Source: Streptomyces sp. NBC_01268 (GTDB lineage Bacteria > Actinomycetota > Actinomycetes > Streptomycetales > Streptomycetaceae). From it: 64,000 bases of DNA. Below are positions 8,871 to 19,693 of this stretch, piece after piece (within the stretch, counting starts at the first letter, position 1; each line of letters begins with the position of its first letter). A program made the position numbers and the translations under genes. The notes beneath the pieces are model-generated. The model worked only from the letters and a program-made list of their open reading frames with translations, ran no database searches and was not told the DNA's origin. Location: contig NZ_CP108454.1 in the NCBI RefSeq assembly GCF_036240795.1, positions 5,208,001 through 5,272,000 of the forward strand, read 5' to 3'.

Positions 8871-11800
8871 CTAGCCCGCCTCCACCGACACCCCCATCAC
8901 CTCCCGCGCGTGCCGCCCCGGCACCATGCCCAGGTCCCAGGCCTGCCAGCCCGTCTCGCGCGGGGTGCCGCGCTTCAGGACCAGGGCGTACGCCTCGGCG
9001 CAGTCGTCCAGACGGGGGTCGCGGGCCGGGTGCCGGGTGGCGGTGAGGGCGGCGAGCTCCTCGCGGGCCCGGTCGGGGTCGGGGAGCAGGGTGCAGCGCA
9101 GGAAGCGGGCCCAGCCGGTGCCGCGGTGGTCGCCGTACGTGGCGAAGAGGCGGGCGGCCTCCTCGCACAGCTCCAGGGCCTGGGCCGTGCGGTTGTTGCC
9201 GGCGTCCACGATCGCCAGCTCCAGGCAGGTCCAGGCCTCGCCGTGGGCCACGCCGATGCGGTGGAAGTCCGCGCGGGCGTCCATCAGGAGCTGGCGGGCG
9301 AAGCCGGAGTTGCGGAGGTTGCCGGTCTGGGCGGCCCGCTGGTCGCGGGTGACCCGGCCCGAGTGGTGGCGGGCGCACGCCAGGCCGTAGACGTCCCGCA
9401 TCCGAGAGAACATCGTCCGCGCCCGCTCCAGCTCCCGCACCGCCTGGTCCCGGTCGCCCCGCTCCTCCAGGGCGTGCCCCAGGTAGTAGAGGGTCCACGC
9501 CTCGCCGCGGGCGTCCTCCTGCTCCCGGTGCCGGGACAGCGCCTGCCGCAGCCCCTCGACCGCGGGCGCCACGTCCCCGTCGACCAGCCGGGCCCGGGCC
9601 AGCTGGGTCAGCGCCCAGGCCTGGCCGCGCCCGTCATGGGTGCGCCCGTACCGGTCGAGCGCCAGCCGCAGCTCGTCCTCGGCCCGCGCCACCTCGCCCG
9701 TCCGCAGGAACACCTGGCCCCGCTGGAAGTGGGCCCAGGCCTCGCCGTGCAGCGACTCGTTCTCGCGGTGCAGGGCCAGCGCCCGGTCGAGGAGCGTCAG
9801 GGCCTCCGCCAGGTTGGCGCGGTCCCGCTCCACCGCCGCCAGGGCGTGCAGGGTCCAGCCCCGGTCCGCGGCCAGCGACTCCGGTTCCTGGAGGGCCAGC
9901 GCCTCACGCAGCCGCGCCGACGCCTCCGACAGGTTGCCCTGGTGGTGGAGGGTGATGCCGAGCGAGCACAGGGCGAGCGCCGCCCCGGCGTCCTGGTGGG
10001 CCTCCTGATAGAGGGAGACGACCGAGGTGAGCGTCGTGCGGGCCTTGTCCAGCTCGCCCAGCTGGCGGGCCGCGATGCCGGTCCGCCACTGCACGGAGCG
10101 GGACAGCAGGCCCTGGCCCACCGCGTCCGTCAGCTCGTTGATCTCGCCCAGCCGGTACAGGTCGCCGCGCAGCAGGCAGTAGTCGCACAGCGCGCCGAGC
10201 AGGTCGAGCACCGTCTGCTGGTCCACGCCCTCCGCGTGCCGCAGCGTCGCCGTGATGAAGCTGGACTCCTCGTCGAGCCAGCGCAGCGCCGCGTCCAGCG
10301 AACCGAAGCCGTGCCCGCCGAAGCGGTCGGCGCGGGTCGACATCTTCCCGTCGACCATGCGGATCACCGCGTCCGCCAGCTCCGCGTAGTTGCGGATCAG
10401 GCGTTCCTGCGCGGCCGCGATCTCCGCCTGGTCCTCCTCCTCGACCAGCCGCGCCGCCGCGAACCCGCGCACCGCGTCGTGCAGCCGGTACCGCTCCCCG
10501 CGCACGTGGTCGAGCAGCCCGGCCGCGGCGAGCTCCCGCAGCAGCCGCGCCCCTTCCGCGCCCGGGGCGCCCAACAGCGCCCCCGCGGCGGCCGCCCCCA
10601 GCGAGGCCCGCCCCGCCAGCGGCAGCCGGCGCAGCAGCCGTCGCCCGTCCTCGTCGAGGCCCGCCGCGTACCCGGCGGCCAGCGCCCGCTCCACCGGACC
10701 GGCGTCCGCGCCGGCCGCGCCGAGCAGCTCGACGACCGTGTGCGGGGCCCGCCCGTCGAGCAGCGCCCCCGCCGCCCGCAGCGCCAGCGGCAGACCGCCG
10801 CACAGCTCCCGCGCCCGCGCGAGGCCCTCCGCGTCGTACGGCTCCCCGGCGCCCTCCGCCGCGCCCAGGAGCTCCTCCGCGCCCGCCTCGTCCAGCGCCG
10901 TCACCGGCAGCGCGTGTACCGTGGCCGGCACGTCGTCGCCGAGGTCCAGCGGGGTGCGGCAGGTGACCAGGACCAGGCTGTCCGAGCGCTCCGGCAGCAG
11001 CGTCCGCACCTGCGCCGCGTCGACCGCGTCGTCCAGGACCACCGTCACCGGAAGCCCCGTCAGATGCTGGTGGTACAGCTCCGCGAGCCGCCGCACCTGC
11101 TGCTCCGCCGACGCGCGCTCCCGGAACAGCAGCTGCTCGCGCGGCGCGCCCAGCCGGTTCAGCAGGTGCAGCAGCGCCTCCCGGGTGGCGAGCGGCTTCT
11201 CGCCGCGCGTCGCGCCGCCCCGCAGGTCCACCACACAGGCCCCGCGGAACTGGTCCCGCAGCGCGTGCGCCGCCCGCACCGCCAGCGTCGTACGGCCCGA
11301 GCCGGGCGTCCCGTACAGCATCACCACCGTCGGCCGGGTCGTCGTCGACGCCCGTCCCGCCTGCACCCACCGGGTGATCTCCGCCAGCTCGGCCCGCCGC
11401 CCCGCGAACGGCCCGGCCGGCTCCGGCAGATGCCCGAAGGACTGCTCCAGGACCGTACGCCGCCGGGCCGCCGCGCTGCGGTCCGCGCCCCGCAGCCGCT
11501 CGACGACCTTCTGCGGGGGCTGCCCCGCGGTGCCGAGGAGCACCCGCTGCTGCTCCAGGAAGGGCCGTACGCCCCGCGTCTCCAAGGCGGTCAGCCACCG
11601 CAGCCGCAGCTGCTCCACCCCGCCCGGCCGGCCGAGCTCCCCGGCCCTGCGGTGCGCCGCAGCCCGGCGTCCGGCGCCCGCCTTCAGGGCGGTCGCCGTC
11701 GCTCCCGCCACCGCCACCACGGCGCCCGCGCCGAACGCGGTGCCGGCGGCGGTGCCCAGCGCCAGGTCGCCGCCGACCGCGGCGACCGCGGCGACGGCCG

Positions 11801-12059
11801 TCACCAGCGCGGGCGTTCCGAGCCCGGCGGGGGAGGCGGGGGCCGCCCGTCGGCTCTCCCCTTCCTCCCCTTCCTCGTGCTCAAGGGCCCGCAGGTAGTC
11901 CGCGTACTCCTCCGCCGCCGACGCCGTCAGCGTGTCCAGGGCGGCCCGGCCGCGGGCGAGCAGCGCGTCCTGGTCGACACGGCCCGCGGAGCGCCGCACC
12001 TCCTCCGCCACGGCCCGTTCCCACAGGCGCTCGGCCTCGCTCCGATGGCTGTCCCGCAT
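8871..12059 (-). CDS. STAND NTPase with NB-ARC domain and TPR repeats
   Basis: 1062 aa from the ATG at 12059, which has GGGGGA upstream; an ATG 37 codons earlier lacks that site. Residues 1-75 are helical and charged. About 76-126 is a long Ala/Gly/Val hydrophobic stretch that may span the membrane twice. An NB-ARC-type NTPase follows: P-loop GTPGSGRTTLA near residue 247, Walker B-like VTVVLDDAV, a winged-helix part (LHDAVRGFAAARLVEEE), then many TPR repeats to the C-terminus. This is the AfsR/STAND layout without an N-terminal DNA-binding domain. Such proteins act as ATP switches. It is divergent from the rodlin gene (294 nt). Confidence 0.88.
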   Translation of the reverse strand: MRDSHRSEAERLWERAVAEEVRRSAGRVDQDALLARGRAALDTLTASAAEEYADYLRALEHEEGEEGESRRAAPASPAGLGTPALVTAVAAVAAVGGDLALGTAAGTAFGAGAVVAVAGATATALKAGAGRRAAAHRRAGELGRPGGVEQLRLRWLTALETRGVRPFLEQQRVLLGTAGQPPQKVVERLRGADRSAAARRRTVLEQSFGHLPEPAGPFAGRRAELAEITRWVQAGRASTTTRPTVVMLYGTPGSGRTTLAVRAAHALRDQFRGACVVDLRGGATRGEKPLATREALLHLLNRLGAPREQLLFRERASAEQQVRRLAELYHQHLTGLPVTVVLDDAVDAAQVRTLLPERSDSLVLVTCRTPLDLGDDVPATVHALPVTALDEAGAEELLGAAEGAGEPYDAEGLARARELCGGLPLALRAAGALLDGRAPHTVVELLGAAGADAGPVERALAAGYAAGLDEDGRRLLRRLPLAGRASLGAAAAGALLGAPGAEGARLLRELAAAGLLDHVRGERYRLHDAVRGFAAARLVEEEDQAEIAAAQERLIRNYAELADAVIRMVDGKMSTRADRFGGHGFGSLDAALRWLDEESSFITATLRHAEGVDQQTVLDLLGALCDYCLLRGDLYRLGEINELTDAVGQGLLSRSVQWRTGIAARQLGELDKARTTLTSVVSLYQEAHQDAGAALALCSLGITLHHQGNLSEASARLREALALQEPESLAADRGWTLHALAAVERDRANLAEALTLLDRALALHRENESLHGEAWAHFQRGQVFLRTGEVARAEDELRLALDRYGRTHDGRGQAWALTQLARARLVDGDVAPAVEGLRQALSRHREQEDARGEAWTLYYLGHALEERGDRDQAVRELERARTMFSRMRDVYGLACARHHSGRVTRDQRAAQTGNLRNSGFARQLLMDARADFHRIGVAHGEAWTCLELAIVDAGNNRTAQALELCEEAARLFATYGDHRGTGWARFLRCTLLPDPDRAREELAALTATRHPARDPRLDDCAEAYALVLKRGTPRETGWQAWDLGMVPGRHAREVMGVSVEAG

Positions 12060-12266
12060 GCGCGTCCCCCTTCGCCAGCCGGAGGCATCCGGCCCGAACA
12101 GTCCGAGGACAAGTGTCCTGCGGGACGCCCGCCGACGCGAGGGAGCGGTGCGAAACCCCCGTGATTGCAAGGGAGTCGGGGCCGGACCCGGATCATCCGA
12201 ACGGCTGCCCGTCGACCTCGCGTCCGATGGCGTTCATGTGCTGAATACCGCGTCCGGGTGACGCCC

Positions 12267-12294
12267 CGGAACCAATCCCTCCCGAGGCAGTTGA
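12267..12294 (+). promoter_or_regulatory. candidate sigma-BldN promoter of the rodlin gene
   Basis: CGGAAC at 12267-12272 and AGTTGA at 12289-12294, separated by 16 nt. Each hexamer differs at one position from the sigma-BldN consensus CGTAAC-16-CGTTGA as I recall it. The predicted transcript start is near 12301, giving a leader of about 53 nt. Rodlin genes are known BldN targets in S. venezuelae. Confidence 0.5.
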
Positions 12295-12353
12295 TCAGGT
12301 CGCTTCGGTCAACGGAGCAGTTCCGGGCCATCGAGCTCAAGAAGGAAGATCTC

Positions 12354-12749
12354 GTGATCAAGAAGGTTCTTGCCACCGCTGCGGTTGCCGCCTCCGTCGT
12401 GGGCATGGGTGCGTCGACGGCCATGGCTGCCGGCAACGACGGCGGCAGCGCCAACATCATCGGCAACCAGTCGAAGCAGTCCATCGGCAGCAACTCCACC
12501 GGTGGCTACATGAGCCCGAACTTCGGCCTCATCAACGGCGGCGTCCTGCACTGCTTCGACGTGCAGAAGGTCGAGGCGCAGGTCCCGATCGGCGCCCTCA
12601 TCGGTGTTCCGATCGCGGTCCAGGACGTCCTGGGCAACCCGATCTCGAACCAGACCTGCACCCAGAACTCCGTGCAGCAGAAGGGCGACGACGCTCTGTC
12701 GCACATCCTGGGCGAGGTCCTCTCCCAGAACGGGAACGTCGGCGGCTGA
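12354..12749 (+). CDS. rodlin (RdlA/RdlB family)
   Basis: 131 aa, GTG start at 12354 behind GAAGGAAG. Rodlins are secreted and assemble, with chaplins, the rodlet layer on aerial hyphae and spores. An N-terminal signal peptide ([23 protein letters not shown]) leaves a mature protein of about 105 aa. Rodlin features: Asn/Ser-rich start, [22 protein letters not shown], two cysteines (HCFDV and NQTCTQNS) and the conserved end [16 protein letters not shown]. Only one rodlin is in the window, whereas some species have a divergent rdlA/rdlB pair. A candidate BldN promoter lies upstream and a hairpin downstream. Confidence 0.93.
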   Translation: MIKKVLATAAVAASVVGMGASTAMAAGNDGGSANIIGNQSKQSIGSNSTGGYMSPNFGLINGGVLHCFDVQKVEAQVPIGALIGVPIAVQDVLGNPISNQTCTQNSVQQKGDDALSHILGEVLSQNGNVGG

Positions 12750-12771
12750 CGCCTGCCTCTCGTGTGAAGCG

Positions 12772-12808
12772 GCCCCGTTCCTCGCATTCGACCTGCGAGG
12801 AACGGGGC
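12772..12808 (+). terminator. terminator hairpin after the rodlin gene
   Basis: 15-bp perfect stem (12772-12786 with 12794-12808, loop TTCGACC), followed by TCGCTTT. It lies 22 nt past the rodlin stop. Confidence 0.8.
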
Positions 12809-12904
12809 TCGCTTTGCAGTATCGGTGCCCCGTTCGCGTTCCGCCCACTCGTGGCGCGCGGGCGGGCTCCTTCGTATGGGCCTCCGATGCGCAAGGATGG
12901 GGAC

Positions 12905-14932
<2,028 letters not shown>

Positions 14933-14960
14933 GCGTCGCCGCCCAGCGGGTCGGACGGGG

Positions 14961-15977
14961 TCAGTCGCAGAGCAGGGACTTGCCTCCCGCGGGCTTGTAC
15001 TCGCCCAGCGGGGTCTGGCTCTGCGGGGTGGGCCGCGGCTTCGGCAGCGGCTTGTCGGCGCGCATCTTCGCGAAGACGTCGTCGGCGTACGGCACGTCCC
15101 ACGAGATCGTCGCGCCGACACCCGGGATGAGCGGATTGATCTTCTCGATGGGCACGGTGGCGAACTCCGTCCGCTCCGGCGTGAGCTTCCGCAGCCGGCC
15201 CGCCAGCGCCAGCAGCTCCGGCGCGCTGATCGCCCGCTCCGCCTTCGCCCTGCCGCGCAGGGTCTCGGCGAACCAGCGCATCCAGTCCTGGTCCCGGTAC
15301 AGATGGGCGCGGACCTCCCGGAGCGTGTTGACCACGAACCGGTGCTGCTTCTTGATCCGTCCGAAGTCCGCCTGGCCGTCGGCCTTCCGCGAGCGGACGT
15401 ACTGGAGCGCCTCACCGCCGTGGACCTTGCGGGTGCCCGGCCTGAGGTCGATCCCGGTGGACGGGTCCTTGAGTCGCTTCTTGGTGCAGATCGGCACGCC
15501 CTCGATGACGTTCACCGAGTCCATGAACCGCCGGAAGTCGACCTCCAGATAGCGGTGGACCGGGGTCTTGGTCATCGCCTCGACCATCTCGATGGCGAAG
15601 GACGCCCCGCCCTCCTTCCAGGCGCTGTTGAGCTTCGCCGGGTGCGGGGGGTGCATCTCGCCGGTCTCCCGGTCGCGGTGCTCGGGGAACTCGGTGAGCG
15701 AGTCGCGCGGCAGGCTCACCACGCTGACCCGATCGTTCTTGGCGGAGACGTGGACGAGCATCATCACGTCGCTGCACCGGCAGTCGTGGTTGCCGATGTG
15801 GTACTTGATCCGCTCCTCGGGAGTGACGCGCTCACGCGAGTCGATCCCGACGACGAGGATGTTGAGGCCTCCCTTCGGCGACGGCAGGTCGGACGGGGCC
15901 AGCGCGAGTGAGCCGGAACCGAGCGCGACCAGGGCCGTGGACAGGAACAGCAGGCGTCCTGGGCGGGGGAATTTCAT
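14961..15977 (-). CDS. LytR-CpsA-Psr (LCP) family glycopolymer transferase
   Basis: 338 aa. LCP enzymes move lipid-linked glycopolymers onto peptidoglycan outside the membrane. An N-terminal signal anchor (PGRLLFLSTALVALGSGSLALA) is followed by the LCP core: NILVVGIDSRE, the conserved Arg/Asp set (SDVMMLVHVS, VSLPRDSL), and the signature HGGEALQYVRSRKADGQADFGRIKKQHRF. The CRCSD cysteine pair is an unusual insertion. There is no Shine-Dalgarno site; a -10-like TTTAAC sits exactly 8 nt before the ATG, so the mRNA may be leaderless. Beside chaplin and exopolysaccharide genes it may anchor a surface polymer, which is inference. Confidence 0.92.
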   Translation of the reverse strand: MKFPRPGRLLFLSTALVALGSGSLALAPSDLPSPKGGLNILVVGIDSRERVTPEERIKYHIGNHDCRCSDVMMLVHVSAKNDRVSVVSLPRDSLTEFPEHRDRETGEMHPPHPAKLNSAWKEGGASFAIEMVEAMTKTPVHRYLEVDFRRFMDSVNVIEGVPICTKKRLKDPSTGIDLRPGTRKVHGGEALQYVRSRKADGQADFGRIKKQHRFVVNTLREVRAHLYRDQDWMRWFAETLRGRAKAERAISAPELLALAGRLRKLTPERTEFATVPIEKINPLIPGVGATISWDVPYADDVFAKMRADKPLPKPRPTPQSQTPLGEYKPAGGKSLLCD

Positions 15978-16095
15978 GGAGAAACGTTAAATCGGACGCA
16001 TTCGCACACAGGTACGCGACGCGGCGTGGACCGGTCGAATCACTCTCCTGCGGAGGCTGTGTCATGATGCCGGGACCACACCGGAAGGAGCGAAT

Positions 16096-16299
16096 ATGAC
16101 GCCCGAACCCGGAAAATGGGAGCGGATGGCCTTCATTCCGAAGAGCCGATATGTGGCCGACCCCCCGCCGGTCGACCGGGAACCCTTCCCGCTCTACTCT
16201 TCGCTGGCCAGGCAGTGGATGCAGGCCGGGCGGGCCGTGCCGGGAGTCCCGGACCGCGAATGGGAACGGCTCGTCCGTACGCCGATCTGGCCGCGTTGA
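16096..16299 (+). CDS. small hypothetical protein
   Basis: 67 aa. Not recognised. The ATG at 16096 is preceded by GGAAGGAG at 5-6 nt, which is why I treat it as real. There is no signal peptide or membrane helix; it is Pro/Trp/Arg-rich (GKWERMAFIPKSRYVADPPPVDREPFPLYSS, shown here only as overall composition: many Arg, Pro, Tyr and Trp). It is divergent from the LCP gene and upstream of chaplin 1, with a possible chaplin promoter inside its 3' end. Confidence 0.6.
   Translation: MTPEPGKWERMAFIPKSRYVADPPPVDREPFPLYSSLARQWMQAGRAVPGVPDREWERLVRTPIWPR
16272..16299 (+). promoter_or_regulatory. candidate sigma-BldN promoter of chaplin 1
   Basis: A perfect -10 type CGTTGA (16294-16299) with the half-matching -35 CGTCCG (16272-16277) at 16-nt spacing. 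It overlaps the stop codon of the preceding small gene. The leader would be about 134 nt. The -35 is weak, so confidence is low. Confidence 0.35.
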
Positions 16300-16439
16300 G
16301 CGGCGATTCGGCGCATTCGGGGTAAGCGAATGAGTGAATTAGGGAAGTCCGACGATAAGCCGGTTTCCTTTCCGGGGCAGGTTCGTTGGGGAGTGTGCAG
16401 CGGAGAACGGTCTTCGCCGTAGGAAAGGATCCAGACGAA

Positions 16440-16673
16440 ATGAAGTGTAAGAAGGCTGCCGCCGTCGTCGCCGGTCTGATCATGGCCCTGGGTGCCGCCA
16501 CCCCCGCGATGGCCGACGCCGAGGCCGAGGGCATCGCCGTCGGTTCGCCGGGCGTCCTCTCGGGCAACGTGGTCCAGGCTCCGATCCACATCCCGATCAA
16601 CGTCTGCGGCAACAGCGTGAACATCATCGGCTTCCTGAACCCGACCGCGTTCAACACCTGCATCAACGCCTGA
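16440..16673 (+). CDS. short chaplin (chaplin 1)
   Basis: 77 aa, ATG at 16440 with GGAAAGGA upstream. Short chaplins are secreted amphipathic amyloid-forming proteins that coat aerial hyphae and lower surface tension. The signal peptide ends near TPAMADA. The mature protein is essentially one chaplin domain: VGSPGVLSGNVVQAPIHIPI, then NVCGNSVNIIGFLNP and the final NTCINA, with the two conserved cysteines. It belongs to the ChpE-H size class. There is no LAXTG anchor. A 19-bp hairpin follows. Confidence 0.95.
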   Translation: MKCKKAAAVVAGLIMALGAATPAMADAEAEGIAVGSPGVLSGNVVQAPIHIPINVCGNSVNIIGFLNPTAFNTCINA

Positions 16674-16692
16674 CGTCCGCGTCACGGCCACG

Positions 16693-16735
16693 GGCCGGCC
16701 CCGGGGAGCGTCCACCACGCTCCCCGGGGCCGGCC
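16693..16735. terminator. bidirectional hairpin after chaplin 1
   Basis: 19-bp perfect stem (16693-16711 with 16717-16735, loop CCACC) between chaplin 1 and the end of the convergent FAD oxidoreductase gene. Confidence 0.85.
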
Positions 16736-16744
16736 TCCGTCGTG

Positions 16745-18001
16745 TCAGCGGGCGGCGGCCACCGGCTCCGCGCCCGAACGCGGCCGCCCCACCCGGCCCC
16801 CGCCGGCCCGCAGCCGCTGCCGCACGCCCCTCACGAGCCGGCCGGCCGTGTAGCCCGCGCCGAACACGAAGCGCATCGACGGTCCGTACGAGGGCGCCGT
16901 GAGCAGTCCGGCGAGGAAGAGGCCCGGTCGGGACGACTCGAACAGCGCCCCCACCTCGGGCGCCCCGCCGGGCCCGACCCGGCGCAGCCCGGCCCGCAGC
17001 TCGGGAGCGAGCACGTCCGCCCGGTCCAGGCTGGGCACGAAGCCGGTCGCCGCGACGACGTGGTCCGTCTCCACCACGGAGGTCCCGTCCCGCCCCTCCA
17101 CGTCGAGCCGCAGCCGCTCGTCACCGGTCACCGTCGCCGCCGTGACCCGCCGGCCCAGCCGTACGTCCCCGACCGCGCCGAACCGCTCGCGCAGCCACCA
17201 GGCACCGGCCGGGCCGAGCGCCGAGTCGAAGATCCGCTCACGGGTGGCGGCGGGCAGCCGCCGGAAGATCCCCGGGGTGTCCGCGTACAGCCGGTTCTGC
17301 CAGCCACAGCCGAGCCCCGTGTGCGGTGCGCGCAGCGACTGCCAGGTGCCCCGGTCGAGCGCCGGCGGCAGCGTGTTCCAGTTCAGCCGGTCCGAACGGG
17401 CCAGGATGCGCACGGCGGCGCCCTGTTCGGTGAGGATCGCGGCGGTCTCCAGGGCGGCCTGCCCGGCGCCGATCACCGTGACGTCCCGGCCCGCGAAACC
17501 GTCCAGCTCGCCGTGGTGGCTGGAGTGGGTGACGTACCGGCGGGGCAGTCCGCGCAGCGGCCCCGGCACCTCCATGAAGGGGAGCACGCCGACGGCGAGC
17601 GCCACCGTGCGGGTGCGGAAGGCCTCGCCGTCCTCCGCCGTCACCTCGAAGCCCTCGCCGCCGGGGCCGGGCGCGACGCGGGAGATCAGGCGCTCGTCCA
17701 GCGCGGGCACCGCCTGGCGGGCGAACCAGTCGCCGTACGCGGCGAAGAACCCGACCGGCAGCGGCACCCCGTGCTCGGCGCGGATGCCCTGGGTGGCCGC
17801 GTAGGCGTCGAGCCCGTACGAGCCCCGCGGGTCGGAGAGATGGGAGGCCCACGGCTCGGACTTGAGGAACATCGCGGAGGGCATGGCGTGCCAGGACTCC
17901 ATGGGGCGGCCGAAGACGCGCAGCTTCAGCCCGTGCGCCGCCGCGTGGGCGGCCACGGAGAGACCGTAGGGTCCCGCGCCCACAATCACCAGGTCGTACA
18001 T
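16745..18001 (-). CDS. FAD/NAD(P)-dependent oxidoreductase (flavin monooxygenase-like)
   Basis: 418 aa from the ATG at 18001. FAD-binding Rossmann motif at the very N-terminus (MYDLVIVGAGPYGLSVAAHA), a second dinucleotide-binding motif near the middle (VTVIGAGQAALETAAIL), and ATGF before the C-terminal part (VVAATGFVPSLD). These are features of class B-like flavoprotein monooxygenases and related pyridine nucleotide-disulfide oxidoreductases. The reaction is unknown. The ATP-grasp gene is upstream on the same strand, separated by a 216-nt repeat-filled spacer; the two are probably functionally linked. Confidence 0.85.
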   Translation of the reverse strand: MYDLVIVGAGPYGLSVAAHAAAHGLKLRVFGRPMESWHAMPSAMFLKSEPWASHLSDPRGSYGLDAYAATQGIRAEHGVPLPVGFFAAYGDWFARQAVPALDERLISRVAPGPGGEGFEVTAEDGEAFRTRTVALAVGVLPFMEVPGPLRGLPRRYVTHSSHHGELDGFAGRDVTVIGAGQAALETAAILTEQGAAVRILARSDRLNWNTLPPALDRGTWQSLRAPHTGLGCGWQNRLYADTPGIFRRLPAATRERIFDSALGPAGAWWLRERFGAVGDVRLGRRVTAATVTGDERLRLDVEGRDGTSVVETDHVVAATGFVPSLDRADVLAPELRAGLRRVGPGGAPEVGALFESSRPGLFLAGLLTAPSYGPSMRFVFGAGYTAGRLVRGVRQRLRAGGGRVGRPRSGAEPVAAAR

Positions 18002-18130
18002 CGTGTGTTCCGCCTTCGTCGTTCCGGGCGTGAGGACGCCGGGGGTGTGTCGGGGGTGTGTCGGGGGGTGCCGGGGATGTGCCGGGTGTGTCTCGTGGGT
18101 CAGGTGTGTGTCGGGTGGTCGGGGGCGGTC

Positions 18131-18200
18131 GGTGCAGTGCGGTGCAGTCCGGTGGAGTGCGGTGGAGTGCGGTGGAGGCCGGTGCAGTGCGGTGGGGGCC
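18131..18200. repeat. 10-bp tandem repeat (seven copies)
   Basis: Seven head-to-tail decamers of type GGTGSAGTGC (e.g. GGTGCAGTGC, GGTGGAGTGC, GGTGGAGGCC). A more degenerate run of G-rich units (GGGGGTGTGTC-like) precedes them from about 18050. Together they fill most of the spacer between two leftward genes. The + strand is G-rich enough to form quadruplexes. Confidence 0.85.
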
Positions 18201-18217
18201 GGTCCGGCCTCCACCCG

Positions 18218-19531
18218 TCAGTGCTTGGTCATCTGGCCGGGGCGGCTGCGGGCCGACGGCGGCGAGGCCACGCCGGCCGGCCGCCGGGGGCGCCCGCTCC
18301 GCAGCGCCCGACGGAGCCTCAGCAGGCCCTTGCGGAGGACGTGGGAGCACCAGGCGCGCAGCATCGCGAAGGCCGGGGCGAGGTCGTCGACGGCGAACCA
18401 GGCCGTCTCGAACCGCTCCCCGAGCGGCCGCGAGGCGCCGGGCTCGGCCGCGTACCGGGGGCGCGGCGAGGCCAGGCAGGACAGGGCCGCGTAGTTCTCC
18501 ACGACGAAACGGCGCCCGTACGCGGGGGCGTGCGCCGGGACCGTGCGGCCGGTGAGGTCGAGGTGCATCGCGCGGATCACGTCGAGCCCGTCCCGGTCGG
18601 CGAAGAGCCGGAACTGGGCGCCGGGCCGCGGGTTGAAGTCCAGCAGGTGGTAGGCGCCGGTCGCCCGGTCGAGCCGGAAGTCCAGGTCGCACACGCCCCG
18701 GTAGCCGAGCGCGGCGAGCAGTTCGCGCGCCATCGTGTCGACGGCCGGGTTCACGCTCCAGCGGCCGACCGCGGTGAGCCCGGCGCCGTCCGGCCAGGAG
18801 CGCTCCTTGCGGCCGGTGGACCCGGTCGCGCAGCCGCCGCGGGAGTCCACGTACCCGTGGAAGAACCAGTCGAGGTCCCGGCCGGGCGGCAGCAGCTCCT
18901 GGAGCAGCAGCCTGCTGCCGGCCTGCGGGGTGCGCGCGTACAGCTCACGGACCTCGGCCAGTGAGCTCACGATCGACGTGCTGCGCAGCCCGCCGCCGGG
19001 CGGCAGCAGCCAGGGGCGGCTCCATTTGGCGATCACCGGGAGTCCCAGCGACCAGGCCATGGCGGCGGCCTCGTCGGTGCTGGTGGGGAGTTCGGTACGG
19101 GGGTGGGGGAGCGACAGGGCCCGGCAGGTCTCGGCGAGCTGGGCCTTGTCGGCGACCCTGGTGAGCTGCTCCGGCGACTGGTCGGGCAGCAGATAGCGCT
19201 CGGCGAGCTCGGGGCGGCACTCGGCGAGGGACAGGGCCGTGATGTCGTCGAGGGGCACCAGGACCGCGGGGTGCGCCGGGGAGCCGGGCAGCCGGTCCGC
19301 GATGCGCAGCAGCAGTCGGGTGAGTTCGGCCGGGGACGGCTCGGCGGGGCGGAGGTGGGCGCCGTGGAGGTAGCGGGAGCGGACGACCGGACTGGACAGC
19401 GACTCGACCACCGCGTGGACCGGGACGCCCGCCCGTCCGAGGGACCGCGCGGCGCCGAGCGTGCCGTGGTGGAAGGGGTTCGGGTCGAGCCGCACAAGGA
19501 CCGCGGGGACGCGGCTGTCAAAACTCGGCAC
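18218..19531 (-). CDS. ATP-grasp domain ligase
   Basis: 437 aa. ATP-grasp enzymes activate a carboxylate with ATP and join it to an amine or thiol. The N-terminal Rossmann-like domain (PAVLVRLDPNPFHHGTLGAARSL) is like carbamoyl-phosphate synthase-type proteins. The central fold has the Lys-bearing LGLPVIAKWSRPW, a Gly-rich loop (LPPGGGLRSTS), LLLQELLPPG, and the metal/ATP-binding end VCDLDFRLDR with LLDFNPRPG. A basic C-terminal tail (about 40 residues, RLRRALRSGRPRRP) is unusual. The substrate is unknown; the oxidoreductase gene lies downstream and the exopolysaccharide genes nearby. Confidence 0.85.
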   Translation of the reverse strand: MPSFDSRVPAVLVRLDPNPFHHGTLGAARSLGRAGVPVHAVVESLSSPVVRSRYLHGAHLRPAEPSPAELTRLLLRIADRLPGSPAHPAVLVPLDDITALSLAECRPELAERYLLPDQSPEQLTRVADKAQLAETCRALSLPHPRTELPTSTDEAAAMAWSLGLPVIAKWSRPWLLPPGGGLRSTSIVSSLAEVRELYARTPQAGSRLLLQELLPPGRDLDWFFHGYVDSRGGCATGSTGRKERSWPDGAGLTAVGRWSVNPAVDTMARELLAALGYRGVCDLDFRLDRATGAYHLLDFNPRPGAQFRLFADRDGLDVIRAMHLDLTGRTVPAHAPAYGRRFVVENYAALSCLASPRPRYAAEPGASRPLGERFETAWFAVDDLAPAFAMLRAWCSHVLRKGLLRLRRALRSGRPRRPAGVASPPSARSRPGQMTKH

Positions 19532-19649
19532 GGCATGTCCTTAGTCTCGAATGCCCCAACTGGGGGATGAAGAATCCTCTAATGGACTATTGATCAGATC
19601 CAAGCCGAGTTCTCGGTCGGCTCATTAGGAATACTTTCGGAGTATCAGA

Positions 19650-19664
19650 TTGACGGACCGTCAA
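19650..19664. promoter_or_regulatory. operator-like palindrome upstream of GH26-like gene
   Basis: TTGACGG-A-CCGTCAA, a perfect 7-bp inverted repeat 29 nt before the ATG of the GH26-like gene. A second small inverted repeat, ATACT-N5-AGTAT, lies at 19631-19645. No regulator is assigned. Confidence 0.5.
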
Positions 19665-19693
19665 GTGGCGCGAGCGATGAAGAGGGAGCTGCC

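Noticed and set aside
12210..12236. CGTCGA-15-CGTTCA upstream of the rodlin considered as a BldN promoter.
   Set aside because: Spacing is 15 and more mismatches; the pair at 12267-12294 is better.
18131..18200. Decamer repeat considered as a CRISPR array or replication iteron set.
   Set aside because: No spacers, no cas genes, no replication protein nearby; it lies in a gene spacer.
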